A model generated the notes under the pieces. That model ran no database searches. It had not been told where the DNA came from and saw only the letters and a program-made list of their open reading frames with translations. Below, one piece after another: positions 62,437-64,000 of a stretch of DNA of 64,000 nucleotides. Source of the DNA: Distichodus sexfasciatus (taxonomy: Eukaryota > Chordata > Actinopteri > Characiformes > Distichodontidae); NCBI GenBank assembly GCA_032718565.1, contig JAVGVS010000185.1:434001-498000 (forward strand), read 5' to 3'. Every line of letters begins with the position of its first letter. Position 1 is the stretch's first letter. Made by a program: the position numbers and the translations under genes.

Positions 62437-62532
62437 CTAAATATAGTTGTGGGAAGGGAGGGGAGATATCAATATGATCACAGTTAAATCGCTACATGTG
62501 ATATAGGTCTAAATCCAGTGTTGGGGAATAAT

Positions 62533-63177
62533 TGTGACCCTCCACGGCAAAACCAGTCGCTTGTCGCAAATGTTCAAAATTGAGTTATGTTTTCATGAAA
62601 GGCATAAATCAAGCTTCAAAACGATACCTATATGGAATAAATGGGACGACATATGACTGAGATATCAACATTCAAAGGAGTCGGGTTTCTCCTGTCACGC
62701 CAAGTGAGAAACGGAGAAATCTGCCTTTGAAGTTGACTATCGCCGTAGCACTCACAGACGCTTGGTGCGGTCGCGGCTACGTTTGCATTTACGGTAGCCT
62801 ACGCTGCATTCACAGCCACACGGATAGCCTACCTGCGTTAGGTTAACTGAACTCGGGAGACGAAGATGGATTCCGGAGAAATATCTTCACGCTAGTCAAC
62901 CAGTGGATTTACCGTAAATATTGAAGTAGAGCGGTCAAAACAGAAACTTTTAACATTCTGCTGGAATTGAATTCCTCACCTCAAGAAAGTCACGTTTTTA
63001 GGATGGAAAGGGTAAGTTTTTCAGCCAAATTGATTCACAACAGTACAGTATAGACCTTCCACTGTTTCAAAACACTAAAAACAAAAAATCCAAAATTTTA
63101 CCCCACGCAACATAAGCGGTCATTTTTCTTGGAAACCTCTGTTGCGACAAGCGACTGGTTTTGCCGTGGAGGGTCAC
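62533..63177. mobile_element. 640-bp MITE, copy 2
   Basis: Same element and orientation as 42,858-43,498, inserted next to a TGTTGGGGAATA-type repeat. It has a few substitutions and one small insertion (near 63,010) relative to copy 1. Confidence 0.9.
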
Positions 63178-64000
63178 ACTTTAAATCAGTGAACTACTAA
63201 CTTAATCCAGCTTTTCAGCACTTTATCAGCAACAAAGCTACTTTTAAAATGTTGTGTTTCTCATTGGTGTCGTATTGGCAGAAATGCCATGTGATAGGCT
63301 ACTGTGCTCACTCACTGCATCACAGCGCACGCTTGGCAGCTGCAAAATGGAGTTCCACCATGGCCAAGATGGAAGCAAGAATCTTTGGTCATGTTTATCC
63401 AAATTTATATTTCAGAAAAGCAAAATAGACCAAACTTGCACATGTGAGTGTAACTTGTGCAAGCCAAAAATCAAAACACTCTCTCTCTAAGGTTGGGCAA
63501 ACACTGCGATTTTTTCAACCGTATTGTAAACCTGCAGCTCACACTGTACAACTACATTGCATGCGTTGAAAAGCCAGAGCTCCCGATTTATGTGTGCACA
63601 CTATACAGGGCTGATGTGACCTGACTGCTCACACTACACGACACGTTAGACTCCCGTACCCGGAACTGTAAAGTCGAGCCTCCAATACCTCTGTCCAGAC
63701 TACAAACTGCGTCCTGATGCGGTTCAACGTGCAGGCTAGATATGCCAGCTTGCTAGGAGGTCTCCGATTGGCCACTAAATATATCAAGTCATTAAAATAA
63801 GCCCAGGTGAGTGGGGCTAACAGATAATGTAGCCTAGGGGCCCATGTACACCTTAATCTGCCAGCTGGCTATGTCGCCATGTTTGTATTCTGTACTCTGT
63901 TGAAGTTCACTTCCAGGTCTGTGTTGGCGCAGGCGCAATGAGGAAAAACCCACTGAGCTTCAGGTGAGCTGACTTGTGGCTCTGCTTCAACAGTCCAGTA
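63178..64000. other. Intron upstream of local exon 1, nothing coding recognised
   Basis: No Ig exon in phase was found on the minus strand. Several words recall fish interspersed repeats, but I could not define an element. Confidence 0.5.

Overview
The window is vertebrate, almost certainly teleost, nuclear DNA. One very large gene fills it on the minus strand: the I-band part of titin. It reads from about 62.4 kb (upstream) to about 4.1 kb (last intact exon here). The introns are packed with fish-type repeats: Tc1/mariner, hAT and Harbinger-like MITEs, tRNA-derived SINEs, L2/Rex-like LINE tails and tetranucleotide microsatellites. I assigned 69 intact minus-strand exons by hand from GT/AG splice sites, reading phase and similarity to the known titin domain order. 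Together they total 17,571 nt (5,857 codons), enter and leave in phase 1, and stay open throughout. Both the start codon and the A-band/M-line part lie outside the window. Teleosts carry two titin genes; I cannot tell which one this is.

Layout in transcription order. (1) 62.4-46.6 kb: 25 one-exon Ig domains. The first 18 form three clear copies of a six-domain super-repeat. (2) 46.2-40.5 kb: the N2A region, made of a proline-rich linker, an Ig, the N2A unique sequence with its LLRNVDPKEYEKYARMYGIT motif, and three more Ig domains. (3) 40.4-24.2 kb: the PEVK spring, 23 exons. Most are small, but four are unusually large (966, 864, 1443 and 1590 nt), one carries a coding KPEVKPEP minisatellite, and three are a recent tandem triplication. 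(4) 22.8-4.1 kb: the distal I-band tandem Ig segment, with 10 intact Ig domains. Eight of these form a duplicated block of four domains and five exons.

The most interesting signal is exon decay in the distal Ig segment. Between the first post-PEVK Ig (22.4 kb) and the next intact Ig (17.0 kb) lie four recognisable but broken exons, remnants of three Ig domains that mammalian titin has at exactly this position. Downstream of the last intact exon (4.06 kb), the next three Ig domains are also damaged by frameshifts and stops, although most of their splice sites survive. Symmetrical exon phases would let splicing skip all of them. So either this titin paralogue has a shortened distal spring, or the copy is being lost from this point on. 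The rest of the window is intron, with several nested or paired transposons described below.
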